A stretch of 64,000 nt of DNA from Amblyomma americanum (Eukaryota; Arthropoda; Arachnida; Ixodida; Ixodidae), in NCBI RefSeq assembly GCF_052857255.1, contig NC_135505.1, forward strand, positions 23,604,269-23,668,268, written 5' to 3'. Shown piece by piece: positions 22,068 to 34,209 of the stretch. How positions within the stretch are numbered: the stretch's first letter is position 1; each line of letters begins with the position of its first letter. Below the pieces are notes generated by a model. It was given only the letters and a program-made list of their open reading frames with translations, was not told where the DNA came from and searched no databases. The position numbers were made by a program, and so were the translations under genes.

Positions 22068-23150
22068 CTTGTGAGTTAGCAAGGCTTGACTGAGGTGGCC
22101 GACCTCAGTTTACGATGACCATGGTTACCGAAATAACTGCGGTTAGATTGTCCGTGTGACTGCGCATAACTATGGTGTGTATTAACTGAGATAAACTGAA
22201 CCGTGGTTAAGTCGGCCGTGTAACTAGGGTATTAGAAACATTGCATTATGGTCCTGTGCGGCCGATATCCCTAATTCAAATCGGATTAAACGCCCCGGCT
22301 TCCTCCTTTTTTTTTTTTTGAACTCAACGCTGAAAGTAGAAGGAGCCATCCAACGCGTGGAATGCCTTTCAGACAGTCCCGTGGCGGCCTCGTTTTCGCT
22401 TTTATTTTGTTTTTTAGGCTTCTGTGAATAAATATATTTTCAGTCACAAACAACATAGCCGCATATTAGGCCCGCGGAAATAACAATACGCGTGGACTCT
22501 TTGGTTTACGTATCACTCCGCCGATGGCAGAGCAGTAAGCCGCCACGGGACTGGCTGAAAGGCAGTCCACGCGCTGCTTGACTCCTTCTACCTTCAGCGT
22601 CGAGTTCAAAAAAAGGCGGGATCCATGGTGTTTAATCCGGTTTAAATTACGGAAATTGACCGCACAGGACAATAATTCGAAGTTTCTAAGAATGCTCCGA
22701 ACGTGTAGATAGAGTTCCCGGCAGAAAAAAAAAGACGAGTTTGGATATCTCTTTAGATACCTCTTTAAGTTGAGGACAACGCAGCGAGATATGCAATGAA
22801 AAATAATAGATGCAATGTAAAGAGACAGAAACAGGCCAGAGTGGGTCAGGTAACAAACGTGGGTTAATTACATCCCAGTCGAAATCAAGGGGAGGAAATA
22901 GGCTTGGTCGGGGCATGTAATGCGAAGGCAAGATAGCCGATGGTCGTTAAGGGCAACGGAGTGTGTTCCGAGTGAAGGCAAGCGTAGCAGGAGGCGGCAG
23001 GAAGTTAGATGGGGGGATGTGAGGAAGTAGTCTGTGGGGATAAGGTGTTCACGGCTTGTACAGTCACTGTTAATTGAAGAGAGCTTGGTGAGGCTTCTTC
23101 CCCTGCAGTGGGCGTAGCCGGGCTGACGATCATGAATGATGACACTGAGC

Positions 23151-24537
23151 GTGTTGCGAAACGACATCAGGTGTCACGTTTCCGCTGCCTACGCTTCGCC
23201 CGAGCCTGCTGGTGCAACATGCGAGATAATTTAGGGTCTCAAAGTTCACCAATAAAATTAGCCCAGCTTCGCTGAATTAACGTCGCGAACGCTGGTGTTA
23301 AGAGTGAAACTGCCTGGCGTTCCCTGGTCGCGAGGTTAAGCTTCATGGAACTTCTCAAAGCAAGCGGATCGATTGCCTGCGTGGTTACCTACCCATGACA
23401 CACTCTCTCTCTTTTCCGACCACTAAAGCATTTTTTTCCGACCGATACTGCTGGGTTAATATTTTATTTTTTAAAACACTCGTAACAAGCTTTTGTAGTT
23501 CAAATGTCTTCGGTATCCCTCGCGCAGGCTTCTGGATTCACCCGATGACGCCGTGCCCGTTAGCGCGCAAACTCCCGACTGGCGGCTTCTTCTTCCGGAT
23601 AGCGCGCGACTTTACCCATTTGCGCAGCATTCGAGAAATGACTGCCAAGCGCACTCGTCTATAAATGCACGTTCTTCCGAACTAAGTCCGAACCATCAGT
23701 TGGGAGCGCGCTCTCCAACTGACCTGGACTCCGCCCACCTGCGCTCGGCGCGGGCTCTCACACGCGCCTTGGCTCCGCGCACCTGCGCCTGGCGCCTGCT
23801 CCCCCTCCCCCCCACTACGCAGCACCTGTGCTTGGCGCTTGCTCTGCCCTCGCTAAGCTATGCCCTCTACACAGCGCTACGGCCGCGTTACCACGCCTTG
23901 TCCCATGAAAGCCTGAAGCCTGAACGCTGTTGAAAAAATGTGTTTTGACAAACCACTGCTGGTACTGTGTTTTGTATACAGGCACCATCACTAAGTGTGC
24001 CGGAAAAGGGGGGGGGGGGGGAACCAAGCAGTGTGAGTGCTCGCGGAAGCCGCCAAACCAGCTCGCGGAGTTTCCGCAGAACTCATTTTCAGAGCCCCTG
24101 CTTCAGAGGAATAATCGGTCCGAAGCAGCGCTTCCAGCTGCCCTTTCACGTGCACGTGCGGGCACGTAGAGTGATGAATGAAGGTTAGTGGAGCACTTTC
24201 CTTCATCGGCGTAAAACCCGCCTACCGTTCCAGATCCTGTAGATGCTTTCTGGCTTTCCACTCATCCAGCCCCGGCCGCAGCTCTTATGGCACCGGTAGC
24301 ATGTGTACGCGCGGAAAGATTGCGCCAGGAATGAAAGTGACCGATTACGACGACGTTGGGTGCGATGAATGACAAATGGTCCTAAACCCGACAAACACAC
24401 TTTTAATGAAAATAACCAGAAAAAGAAGTACATCCAATTTTTCATACAACATCAAAAATCAAGTAATCCAAAAGAATATGATGCATAAGTAATTAGGTCT
24501 CATTTTATCCTCGATCTTCATTGCAACACTCACATAG
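23151..24537. other. No gene recognised; GC-rich tandem-like stretch
   Basis: Intronic. 23690-23850 has loosely repeated units ('ctccgc..cacctgcgc..ggcgc..gctc'), and 24008-24021 is a poly-G run. Several short open frames here have no recognisable content. Confidence 0.4.
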
Positions 24538-25318
24538 ATTTTTGTGTGCTGGGAAGCTCGAAAGGCACTCTGGAGCCTTGAGCGAAACATATACCATGCA
24601 GCCACTGAAATAAGTCCAGGATATAACACATTCATCAGAACGATCATAGAATATGCGAAACTTGTCTGGGAACCATACATGAAAAATAATTGCTCAAGGA
24701 TTGACAAGCTCCAGGGTCTTGCTGCCAGGTTCATATTTAACAAATACCGACATCATACCTCGCCGTCCAATCTCTGTTCACAAGCTGGCCTTCATACGTT
24801 AGAGTCGCGTCCAAAGCTTGACAGGCTAAAATACTTGTGCCTAATCATCCGTAATCAAATTCATATCGATAGATCGCAATCTTTTTTAATTCGTTCTAAC
24901 GAGGCGTCACGGCATCGTTATACTATGTTTATTCCAGCCCCTTCTTTTGGCATTCATTCTTTTATGTACAGTTTTTTTTTTCAAGAGCGATTAATGAGTG
25001 GAATTGTCTACCTGATACTGCTGTCTGTCGAAAAATTCATGACAAGCATTACACACAGTCTTTTTTCCAGCCACTGAGTTTTTTTAATTTGCAAGTGCGG
25101 CTTGAGTTGTGTGTCAGCTATGCAATCTTTTAAGTTATTGTGTGCCAACTGCAAATATTTTGTATCTAACCCCAAGTGTTGTCAACAGCCTGCTTTATTA
25201 ATATTATTAATGTCTGCATTGGTATGTGCTACTTGTCATTCACTTTTTTTCCACTCCTGTAAAATCCCCATACAGGGCTGACAATATCAATAAATAAAAA
25301 TAAATAAATAAACGACAA
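24538..25318 (+). mobile_element. CR1/L2-like LINE 3' end
   Basis: An open frame of about 177 codons (24544-25077) matches the C-terminal region after the RT domain: 'RTIIEYAKLVWEPYMKNN', 'LQGLAARFIFNKYRHHTSPS', 'HTLESRPKLDRLKYL'. It is followed by a 3' UTR with 'ccactcctgtaaaatcccc', 'gggctgacaatatcaataaat' and an (aaat)n tail. 5' truncated at about 24538. The frame is unusually intact for this window, but RT and endonuclease are absent. Confidence 0.75.
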
Positions 25319-25751
25319 TAATTAATTTCCATCCCCTTCGCGCACTGCGGCAGGTGTCGCCACCGATGGTTCCACGCAGTTACTACAGCAGCCTTAAATT
25401 ACTGTCATTTGTTACCAATGCACGCAGCTATTCTCTAGCGACTGAGAACTCCATGCTACAAATACGAATAAAAAACACCTCGTTTAACGTTGCGGCAATG
25501 TGCGAGTTATTCTGTGAGTGCGGCCACATTTTCGTAATGCTCCGCCTTTGTTTCAAATTTAACAAGGAGTGATTGGGGAATTTTTATGTGATACTCTTTA
25601 CGTGGTTATGAATACGTTCATGGAGCGAATTTCGGCGAATTATTTGGTTTTGGTCTGAACGTCGAATTTGCGGCGATTTCAAGCGATACTGGGTTGACAA
25701 TACCGAAAATGTGTGGAAGAAGCGTTTCATCCTTAATAAATAAAAGATGTC

Positions 25752-27786
25752 TTAAGGTAAGAAGTTGGGCTAGTTGCTACGCATTCATGGTTAACGAGCG
25801 CAAAAAAGACAAAGACGAAGAGAAGAAGACGACGACACGACACAAGCGCTCACTCGCAACTGAACGTTTATTGGGAAAAAACGTTTATTGGGAAAGCATA
25901 GACATTGAGACGTATTTTATTCTCTCCCACACGATGCCCTGCTGGAATGCGTCCAGCTCTGCATATTTGAGGACAATGATGAAATCAATTTCAGATCAAA
26001 TTGTGGCACGTCGGTTGAACATTTCGCTGAACTACTGTCTTTTTATCTGCGGTCAACCTTTGTGGGTTGGTGCAACAACTTCTAGGTCCAAAGTTCTGGT
26101 GTATGCATTGGCTCTTCCGTTGCGCCCACTCTTTGTGATTCTTCTTAAAATCGTATTGACAGAAATGTATAAGCGTGCCTCAGTGACCTTCACCTTCGCA
26201 TATTTAGGTATGTTGGCTTCACAAAAATAGACAGCTTCAATCGGCGCGTTGGTGGCATTTTAAATGTCTCCAAAGAAAATAACTCTGGACTGTCGTTCCC
26301 TTTCGAACTTCCAAAACAGCAAAAGCTGCAGTTTTTAGATCTGAACTTGCACTTTTTGCCTGATCATATCTGCTGGTGTTACGCGCCCAGAAGTTCAAAA
26401 CCATTGATGAATTACTCTTCTGCGCAGTCGAAAACTATTAAACATGGTGTAGCCGTTTCTTCTCTGAGATTTGCTTTGGTAAAATTATGTCTGCACAATG
26501 CTCAAAAAGTTTTTCAGGAACAGGTAGCTAGGCTGAAAGCATCAGGGTTCCCTGAAGCGGCCCTCTCAAGTCTATGTGAGAGTCTAGTAAGATCTATTAG
26601 GTCCCACACTGCCAGCAGTGGGCACAAGCGCGAAAAAAAAAAGGTTGCTGCCATCCCGTATGTTCAAAAACTTCACATTGGCTGAAAAAGGTATACTGCA
26701 CACTGGTTATGGCGAGGCGTCCCGCTGGCGCATCTTGACCACCACACATCCTTGAAGAATCTTGCCTGGCGCGTCCATTCACTTCGAAGAATCTTGCTCT
26801 TCGTGTGCCCCGTGGATGGTCTCAGCCAACCGCGAAGTTCCTGTACATCCTGAGAGCAAATGTCTTGCCGACCGTGCCACGACGCAGTGCGTGCTCGGCA
26901 GATACACACAGCTATAAGCGGAAATAGGACCGCTGGGTTAGACCGGTCCAAATTGTGACGCACAAAAGACGCCCATGTAAAAGAAATAAACTCTAGAAGA
27001 ACTGCAGAATGAGCTAGTTGGTGTTGATGCATAATGTGTTGACGCTATGATGTTGACGTCATTTTCTCCGCCCCTGCCAAGCTTTCCCGTCTGTGCGCGG
27101 CCGTCCAAAAACGAGCGGACGTAACAGCCCGCCCCGTTAGCAAAGTATGCTGTATCAAGCACGTCAGCAAGTATTTTGAATGCTGTAAAAATGTAGTATA
27201 CAAAATTCCGACGATATGCGGCCGTGCTTACATCGGCCAAACAGGCCGCTGCTTAAACATATGCCTTATGGAGCATAAGAATTCCTTCAATCAAGACCGC
27301 TCTAACCTGTCTGACCACTGCCGGGATTGCGACCAGCTAGGAAAACGCAAGCGATGTGCCCCAAAATTTGATAACACTACTGTTGTTTTCACACACCATA
27401 ATCAACTCAAACGCAAGCTAAAGGAAGCGCATTACATCGCAAAGTATATAGACACGAGCACTAGCACCCCTTCACTGACCCTAATAAGCCATGAAATAGC
27501 TTTCCTTGATGACGCTTGATTTTTGTCTCGTGTATTTCTTTTTCGTGCCGATGTTCACTGCATTCCTTTAGATCTCTTGTTGATGCGCGTGTAATCCATT
27601 CCTGATTAAGATTCCTGGTGCGGCGTCAGTGAACATTAGTCTCTTGCTTCATTGTATTTTCGCATTTTTGTGCACATATTGCTGGGTTTTTTTTCGAATA
27701 AACGTTCAGTTGCGAGTGAACTCTTGTGTCGTGTTGTCTTCTTCGCTTCCTCTTGGTCTTTTTTGCGCTCGTTAACCATCAATACG
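25752..27786 (+). mobile_element. PLE-3: Penelope-like element with inverted termini
   Basis: Flanked by the 14-bp duplication AAATAAAAGATGTC (25738-25751, 27787-27800). It begins with the box 'tgggctagttgctacg' (25761) followed by 'ggttaacgagcgcaaaaaag', whose inverse closes the element at 27757-27780. The coding body is fragmentary (see pseudogene). About 340 bp (roughly 26695-27036) of foreign sequence, itself holding a box-like 'gagctagttggtgttgatg', splits the coding region. Confidence 0.82.
26180..27519 (+). pseudogene. PLE-3 RT C-terminus and GIY-YIG endonuclease
   Basis: Fragments of a Penelope protein. 26280-26690: 'LPKQQKLQFLDLNLHFLPD' and 'GFPEAALSSLCESLV', the region after the RT catalytic core. 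27045-27519: 'DVIFSAPAKLSRLCAAV', then the nuclease start 'NVVYKIPTICGRAYIGQTG', the 'LMEHKNSF' helix and the end 'EAHYIAKYI'. A ~340-bp insertion, several frameshifts and loss of the RT catalytic box make it inactive. Confidence 0.78.
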
Positions 27787-27947
27787 AAATAAAAGATGTC
27801 CAGGTTCTTCCAATACATAGTGGGATGAAGTTCAGCTCCCATGTCAGCCAGCTTTACTCGCTATCTTGTCCGCTGTTTTCTCGGTTAGAAATTGACAGAT
27901 CGGCGTGCGATGATCTCATATTAACGCTGATATTTTTTTCCTCTCAG

Positions 27948-28060
27948 GCATGCAGAACGACGACATCAAAAATTCTGAGCCATGGGGTCTGCCGCTCAAG
28001 TTCAAGATTTTACCCGAACACTTCAAAGACTTGGGTTATTCAACGCACGCAATCGGCAAG
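27948..28060 (+). CDS. Arylsulfatase B-like gene, exon (N-terminal domain)
   Basis: 113 nt between a polypyrimidine/AG acceptor ('tttttttcctctcag') and a GTAACT donor. It completes the Gly codon left by the previous exon and reads 'MQNDDIKNSEPWGLPLKFKI', 'LPEHFKDLGYSTHAIGK'. The final Lys is the family's conserved active-site Lys in 'GK-WHLG', which is split here by a phase-0 intron. It lies 160 bp downstream of PLE-3. Confidence 0.9.
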
Positions 28061-29691
28061 GTAACTGTGCACTTGTTTGAGCGCCACAGGCTCATGCAAC
28101 GTTTACCGTGACATGCACTGGCTCTCGCAAAAAGGTGATTGCCTGCTTAAGCCCGGCTTCTTTCAAATCGGCGAGGTCCGGAACGGAAGCCAGCATTGAA
28201 AATTTCTTTTAAACAAAGGAAGACAAAGAAATAATTGGCAGAGGCACTTAAGACTGCTTGCGTGCGAGAAGCAGTAAGCCCTCCCGTTCACTTTGTGAAC
28301 GCTATCGCCGCGCGCTGCCGCATGGCGTAACATGGTGCCACGCAGCTGGCAATTCTTAATCCGCAAGGCTCTACGCAGCCACCTCGATGCCACCGCGCCA
28401 ATTCCGATCTGCGCGCTGATCCGCCTTAACGGTATGACGGTATAGCTAATGGGTTAATGCCCATATATTCCTAGCTCCCTATAGGAGTTCTCATACTACT
28501 CCTGGCACAGTGATGCGCCACTGCCCTGGAATGGCAGGCGCGTGGCACCGGTGGAATTTGTCCGAAACAGGTTGCTCTATCTGAGCAACCTGGCGTGAGC
28601 AATCATTAATTCAACCGCCACCTTCCGGGTTGCATGTGGACACCATCTTTTCACACACACGGATTTTTTCTTGATGGCGCAAGCTACGCTTACACCTTAA
28701 TAAAGGCACCCCAAAGTGTTTCCAGTTATCGATACCAATTAGGTGCTGCGGGACCGCTCGCGTTCGGGACCGCAGTATAATAAGGTTGCATAGCGTCAGG
28801 AGATCACGAAATCGCCTTCTCACTGGAAGCCAGCGATGACGCCGAATCCTCCTGCAGCTAACGGCACTGGTCAGCGCAATAGTGTCTCGAAGCGCAACAG
28901 TTTCAGCCCATCGCGTCGCCCTACCGCGATCCACTTCTGCGGGAACAAAACCGCTTCTGCGGGATCCACTTCTGCGGGTACAGAAAGCTGTATGATTTAT
29001 TAAGAGAATAATAAACTCGATCCCTAATTTTCTTGTTTTCATTTCAAGGGTTGTTCGCTTCTACAAAGGTCCATAATTTCAGGGATGGCGATATTTATTC
29101 TAGACTACCTAACCGCTTTCCTGTGTATCCTGTAAAGATTTCTTATGCTATATAAATTTGGCACATTGATCCCATGCTTTACATGGATATTCGGCACATG
29201 TTTACATAAAAAAAGATCACAAAGGAGATAACGTTATCAGGGCATACTTTCAGGCTGTGTCTTGGCCAGCGCGAGTTGGAAAAGGTGGCCTATTGCAATT
29301 TTATTTGAATTAAATCACTAATAATAGTGATAATATTGACGAAATATTACTGTTATAGAAATTCAAGAATAGGCAGCTGGTTCCAGTTACAGCCAAATCT
29401 TTATTGTTCAAAACATGATCAAGAATTTTCCGGCTGCACCTCTACGTATGGTTTGTTTCTGGTATAAAAACGCTTTTTTTAGCTTAATCAATCCATTTTG
29501 CACGAGTCACGTTATCTCGGATATTTGATCACAGGAGTGTTGCTGCCAAGTCTATATTTATATCTCTATCTATGTGGTTCTATCTAGACAACCGCGCTCC
29601 TGTCCGTCTCTCATTCAGTGCTTCTGTCTGTCCGCTTGTCTTTCTCTGCCAATTTATTTGTTTATTTTTATTTTCGTTCTTTATCCCGCAG
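28061..29691 (+). other. Intron 2 of the arylsulfatase-like gene
   Basis: 1,631 bp, GT-AG, phase 0. No clear TE, gene or RNA. 28480-28620 contains a short inverted match ('caggttgctctatctgagcaacctgg') that could be SINE debris. Confidence 0.6.
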
Positions 29692-29802
29692 TGGCACCTG
29701 GGCTTTTTCAGAAAGGAGTACACTCCGCTGATGCGAGGCTTCGACCACCACTTCGGGTTCTGGACGTCCCACAGCGGCTACTACGACCACTGTTCACACG
29801 AG
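29692..29802 (+). CDS. Arylsulfatase B-like gene, exon with WHLG motif
   Basis: 37 codons: 'WHLGFFRKEYTPLMRGFDHH' then 'FGFWTSHSGYYDHCSHE'. The His of 'WHLG' is the conserved active-site His of arylsulfatase B enzymes. AG acceptor at 29690-29691. No GT donor keeps the frame; the only in-phase junction to the next exon is AG|GCACGT at 29802/29803, a GC-AG intron. Confidence 0.88.
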
Positions 29803-30989
29803 GCACGTCTCTCCAACTGTCTCGCGCGCAGCAAATTTTTGCCACTGCAATGGAAGCCTTCACGTAGCCAGGATTTGTTTTAGGGACCTGCCCGAAGCAT
29901 TTTCTTGTATCGGAGGGGAGGATAGCTTGATTTCAGGGGGCCCCGGCGCCTATTGAACAAGGGCCTGAATGGAACATTGGGGGATTGGCTCAACGAGAAC
30001 TATGAGATGCAGATGTTCGCGAACGTAATTTGATTATTGCCCTTCAATCGAGGCTTAGACATCTTCCAAGTAAGGCCTCGATCTCACACCTGGTGTTTTC
30101 CCTGGTACGGAGAGAGCTTTAGAACCGACTGCTCCCCGGAAACGGGCGGTGGCGTTGGCCCCTCTGTCATCTCTTGCATTCCAAACTTAAAGCCTGTAAG
30201 AGGATGCCAGACTAGTGCGCGCTTGCACACACTAATAACCTTACCACGAAGAGCGCTTCCTATTCATCTTGAATGCTACCTGCTATCGTTGACTGTCGTC
30301 CCTCATACGCTTCCTGGAGTGCCCTCTGCAAGTGCCGTTTTTTCCACACCGTATTTTTTTTCGGAAAGTCGGCTTCCTCAACCAATAATCGTTCAATACC
30401 TTCAACCCTGGCTCCTCACCCAGGGCATCGAAGACGTGCTGGAAAGGTGGTGTTAGGTAGATGGATCATCCTAAGGCACCGCCAGACTGATTCGCCCACG
30501 ACTGAGAGCGCCCCGAACGGGGGGCCCGAAGAAATAAATGTTCTTTCCTCCTTCTGTGACCGGAGTGACCCTAAAAGAAAGATTAAAATATTTAAAACTA
30601 TGACAAACAGGGCATGGACTACCAAGTAGGACTACTTAACCTACACGAATCTGATATTGACTTCAGACAGCCAATCAGAGCTTTTAAACGGACATATCAA
30701 GAATTCTTGTTCTCCTCAGATATATTTTAGAGCCATGAACAAACTACAAGTATCACTACAAGCCTCTGTAGATAGCTATCATGCAGTCTGTAACTGAGAT
30801 TTCTTTTTTGCTCTACACATTATAAGACAAGGCTCAGTTCTACCAGATAGTATCATTAGAAATTTTCAGTAACGTCTTTTTAGTTTTTGGCTTGGATTAT
30901 ATCGAGTGTTAGTTTCGGTTGTACATGGATGTACCTGTACCCTCTTACCTTAACAAAATCTCTAAAGTGCATTTGTGTTGTATTGCTGT

Positions 30990-31215
30990 ACTATATTGCT
31001 GCACTCCTCGTGTTGTATTTGACAGTGCGGAAATATGTTTGTGCTATTGTAACCTCGTAAGTTTTTTTTATCTAAAGAAAATGTGAATCTGCTGCTGCAG
31101 GCTGTAAACAAGTGTATGGGGGCTAAGGCCTCGTCAGGCTTCCGAGCCTTTAGCCTTACGCCACCCGCAGGAATTAACTGTATTACTTCCTGCACAATAA
31201 AGTTGCTTACTTACT
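30990..31215 (+). mobile_element. LINE-like 3' end (uncertain)
   Basis: A region ending 'tgcacaataaagttgcttactt' with an adjacent Gly/Ala/Pro-free tail: it resembles non-LTR 3' UTRs seen in arthropods (stop, G/T-rich UTR, AATAAAGTT, short repeat). No coding part is recognised. Weak call. Confidence 0.3.
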
Positions 31216-31375
31216 TCCTTAAATATCCTTCCTCTATGCATATTCATTCATCTACAATGCGTACATATCATGCAGCCAGTGATGAATTTAGGAGAGATAT
31301 CCGGCTGAGAGGAGTATGTCTTTCACTCTCACCGCGCAAGCAATATTCATTAACGGGGTAGGTAGACTAAAGGAA

Positions 31376-31600
31376 AAATAAAATTTATTTATTTATTTGA
31401 ACATACTGCTGGCCTCACATTTGAGGCCGTCGCAGGAGTGGGACATCACATACACTAAAATAACACAGGTCAAGTAAGTGCCAACACAAAGGCGATCGTA
31501 TTCCAACAAGGCAATATGCATTATACAAAAGGTAAAACAAAATAGCAAAACAGGAGCAAGTAGCAAAAGAAACAGCGGGAAACATGCGGAGCAACTGCTG
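31376..31600 (-). mobile_element. CR1/L2-like LINE 3' tail
   Basis: Minus-strand tail: (ttta)n at 31381-31399, then 'catactgctggcctcacatttgagg' and 'gcaggagtggg', the inverse of the tail plan at 8755-9185 and 24538-25318 ('ctcctg..gcctgagaaggctgacag..aataaa'). Only UTR remains. Confidence 0.55.
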
Positions 31601-33422
31601 TCCCGTTCTTTGTTCTGCTCTGAAGTTTTTACAGCCAGTTTTTTATCATGTTGACAAATTTCTGCGCAACGCAGCCTGTAGACGGGCTGTCAGTCCTTTG
31701 GTTAATCACTACTGAGCAGACAAGAAAAAGCAAGGGGGGGGGGGGGCTCCTAATGGCATACCTATGAAGGAAGCCAACAGCCACCGAAAACGAGGATCCA
31801 AATGAGGGTCTTGTTATGACGTACATATGAAGGGAGACAACAGCCACCAAAACAAAATAAAAAATAAAATAGAAACAATTCCCTATGCTCCTTGGTTGCG
31901 GTGGCTGTCGGCTTCCTTCACTTGCCCAGCTTTCTACGCTTAGACATTTATTCTTGACTGGCGCTATCAGCGCATAGACAGATAAGTCTGCCTACTCTTA
32001 CCTGCTAGCCTTCTGGCCTGAGGCACAGTTAACGGGTGGAAGTATCCCTCGGTGAGCAGCATTCGCGGTTCTCTGCGCGGTCGCTGCACACCACCCTCTG
32101 GCGCACAGACACGTGGGCAGCGTATGCTATATATAGAGGCAGGCGCCGTCCGCTGCGGCTGGGGCCATGTTTTCTTACCGTGGGCACAGGTAAAGTTTTG
32201 CAGGGCGACGACCGGAGCACCACAATAAACAATCTGTTATTTTTTACCTACCACTTTTCTACGAATGTTTGCCTACAGCAGGGATGTGACCAGAGGTGGG
32301 AAACCTCATGATGTCGGGCTCAACCTCGCGTCGTGAGGTGATGTTGAGGTGAGGTCGGTGACTGCTCGAAATTTTGTGAGGTCAGCAAATCAGACCTCAG
32401 CAAATCAGACCTCAACCTCAAGCGTGAGTTTGAGGCTGAGTGAGGTCGTCATTCAGTGCGGTCGAAATTTTGAGGTCGACTCTTTTTGTAGTTGCTGCGT
32501 CTTACTCCGATGAGTGTTACTTCCGAAGCGGAGTTGGAGCGCACCACCACAGTGTTCATGCAATGAGGCTTGGTGTTCGATTTCCTCTTTCTTGACAACC
32601 GGATGCAGTCGTCCGCTCTTAGCTTTCTGTGCTGCGCCGTAATGTCCGTTCAGCCCGAGCTTACAGAAGGACATATACCCTGGTCTTACTGCAAGGAGTG
32701 CTGTTGTCACGGCACGCCACTCTCCGTGCCCCTTCCTCCGCTGGCGTAGCAGCCGTAGCTGCCTGCCGGTCGGCTCAAACTCTCGGGAGCGCGTAAAGCA
32801 TATAACTCACGTTGACTCGCGTTAGCTTTGTCTGATGCCGCAAACAAATAAGTTCAGTCCAACAAGCACGCGATAAATTCGTCGCAGCGCGGATGCCCCT
32901 AGCAAAACTGCTTCGTGTTCACGCTCGTTGCCGGCGCTGACGTCACGAGTCTTGCCTTGCAGTCGAGTGAAGGGGATCCTGCTGCACATTACAAGCTAAC
33001 TTAACAGAAACTGGAGCAGACGGCACTGGCGAGGCAATGTGATTCAGGCGGTTGCTAACAAGGACTCCTGCTGATTTTATTAAAAAGAGAACGAAGCCAG
33101 AAAAACCTGTATAAGAGCGGCCAAGCTTTTTGTCGGTTCCTTTCAATTTCGAATCTCCCACTACTTCTGTGTATCCCCGTTCCGTAATGCTAGCAGATGC
33201 AAATGTATTTTCAGTTTTAAATCCTTCCGAATAACCTCTCTTCGGTATCCGGTTCCTTGTTCTTTCTCAGAAATTCACATAATATGCCTAAACACCGCAG
33301 CACGGGGCGAACGTACCAGCATAGTGGTGTTACAGCGGTGAAAAAATGCTAAGCTATAATTAATATATAGTGATGCGATAGCTGATTTCCTTTCCTTTTT
33401 TAATGAAGATGTGTTAAGAGAA

Positions 33423-33589
33423 GTGTAGCAGACTGGGCGAGTTGGTGTTCTATGGTAGCAATACAATTTCAAACAGCGCTAGACAACAGGACCAGAAAGA
33501 GGAGGAGACAGACACGGCGCTGACAAACTCAGCGCCGTGTTTGTCTCCTCCTCTTTCTGGTCCTGCTGTCTAGCGCTGTTTGAAATTGT
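33423..33589 (+). repeat. PLE-type fold-back element
   Basis: Box 'tgggcgagttggtgttctatgg' (33434), then arms of about 58 bp (33464-33521, 33529-33588) that pair almost perfectly around a 7-nt loop; arm core 'ggaccagaaagaggaggag'. Flanks tgtgttaagagaa (33410-33422) and tgtgttaatagaa (33590-33602) form a 13-bp duplication with one change. Confidence 0.78.
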
Positions 33590-34209
33590 TGTGTTAATAG
33601 AACTGATTACGTGCTGGTACTGTGCTGCTGCGTCGCTGTTTCAAACCTTATAATATGACGTTTAGTGGGGCACAATGTTGTTCGCTTCTGTTTTTAGTGT
33701 GCGATTTTTATTTCTATGTTCGTAATCATTGTTTTTTTTTCTCGTATGGAATCGGTTAGGTTGGCGGCCTGCTTTGCAGACGACCAGGCACTGCTCACAC
33801 TTTTATCTTTCCTTTAACTCTTTTCCAGAGACCCATCGTTCACCTTAAACGGCTTCGCAGAATGGTCGCGCGGTGCTCGCGGGTAAAAAACGTCGAGGAT
33901 GCTGATGGTACCATTGATTAGTTCAGTTTTGAGGGAAGACAAGTGGTTGACTCAAACCAGCTTGTCTCAGACTGGTTGACGAAATGGTACCCAGAATTCT
34001 CTTCTGGTGTATGGGTATTTAGGAGGTGTTTTTTTTCCGAAGGGGGGGGGGGAGGCTGGGAAAACGACTTCGCTGTGGCGAAATTTGAACGGAGGGCCGT
34101 GGTGCTCCTGACAGAGAGAGCGGTTCACGCTGCCCACTCTAGGTCAGTCATTTTGACCCGTGCGATCTTAATAGTCGGAAAAGTGTTCGAAGACATAATC
34201 TAGCCCTTT

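Larger units (their letters stand above)
15606..22231. mobile_element. PIF/Harbinger transposon, two genes
   Basis: 6,626 bp. The terminal inverted repeats begin TACCCTAGTTACACGGCCG on both ends and continue imperfectly through 'cttaaccgcggtta'. The target duplication is TTA (15603-15605, 22232-22234). It carries the classic two-gene set in convergent orientation: a DDE transposase (plus, 16163-17430) and a Myb/SANT-like DNA-binding protein (minus, three exons 22067-18686). Internal later insertions: a MITE (17520-18136), a PLE-type fold-back (20524-21174) and a SINE (21267-21504). Confidence 0.92.
15541..22769. repeat. Fold-back MITE, interrupted by Harbinger
   Basis: An element of about 0.6 kb once Harbinger is removed. 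Ends are inverted copies: 'ttaaagaggaatctgaactcatctt' on the left, 'aagacgag..ctctttaa' on the right. The long arms are 15541-15605 plus 22232-22300 against about 22600-22769. The right arm keeps the uninterrupted site 'gcattcttagaaac' (inverted, near 22683-22697), whereas in the left arm Harbinger sits inside it. No coding capacity. Confidence 0.75.
15443..23150 (+). mobile_element. RTE-type LINE 3' part, split by nested DNA transposons
   Basis: Two plus-strand RTE pieces that are adjacent in intact copies: 15443-15540 ('cctcaagaggaaaat', 'ctcacctatgggactgaaacgcgg', 'cttcaactta') and 22770-23150 ('gttgaggacaacgcagcgag' through the 3' tail 'gggctgacgatcatgaatgat'). The 7.2 kb between them is the fold-back MITE with its Harbinger insert. 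Several frameshifts; non-functional. Confidence 0.75.
8343..27947 (+). other. Intron 1 of the arylsulfatase-like gene (TE-filled)
   Basis: A 19.6-kb intron with GT and AG ends and phase 1. It holds in order: a LINE 3' end, RTE, a LINE 3' end (minus), PLE-2, piggyBac, a nested RTE/MITE/Harbinger stack, another LINE 3' end and PLE-3. Little non-repetitive sequence remains, mainly 8343-8754, 9186-9589, 14540-15442 and 23151-24537. Confidence 0.8.

Noticed and set aside
29574..29867. Alternative frame over the WHLG exon
   Set aside because: It overlaps the arylsulfatase exon in another frame; the exon frame has splice sites and family motifs.
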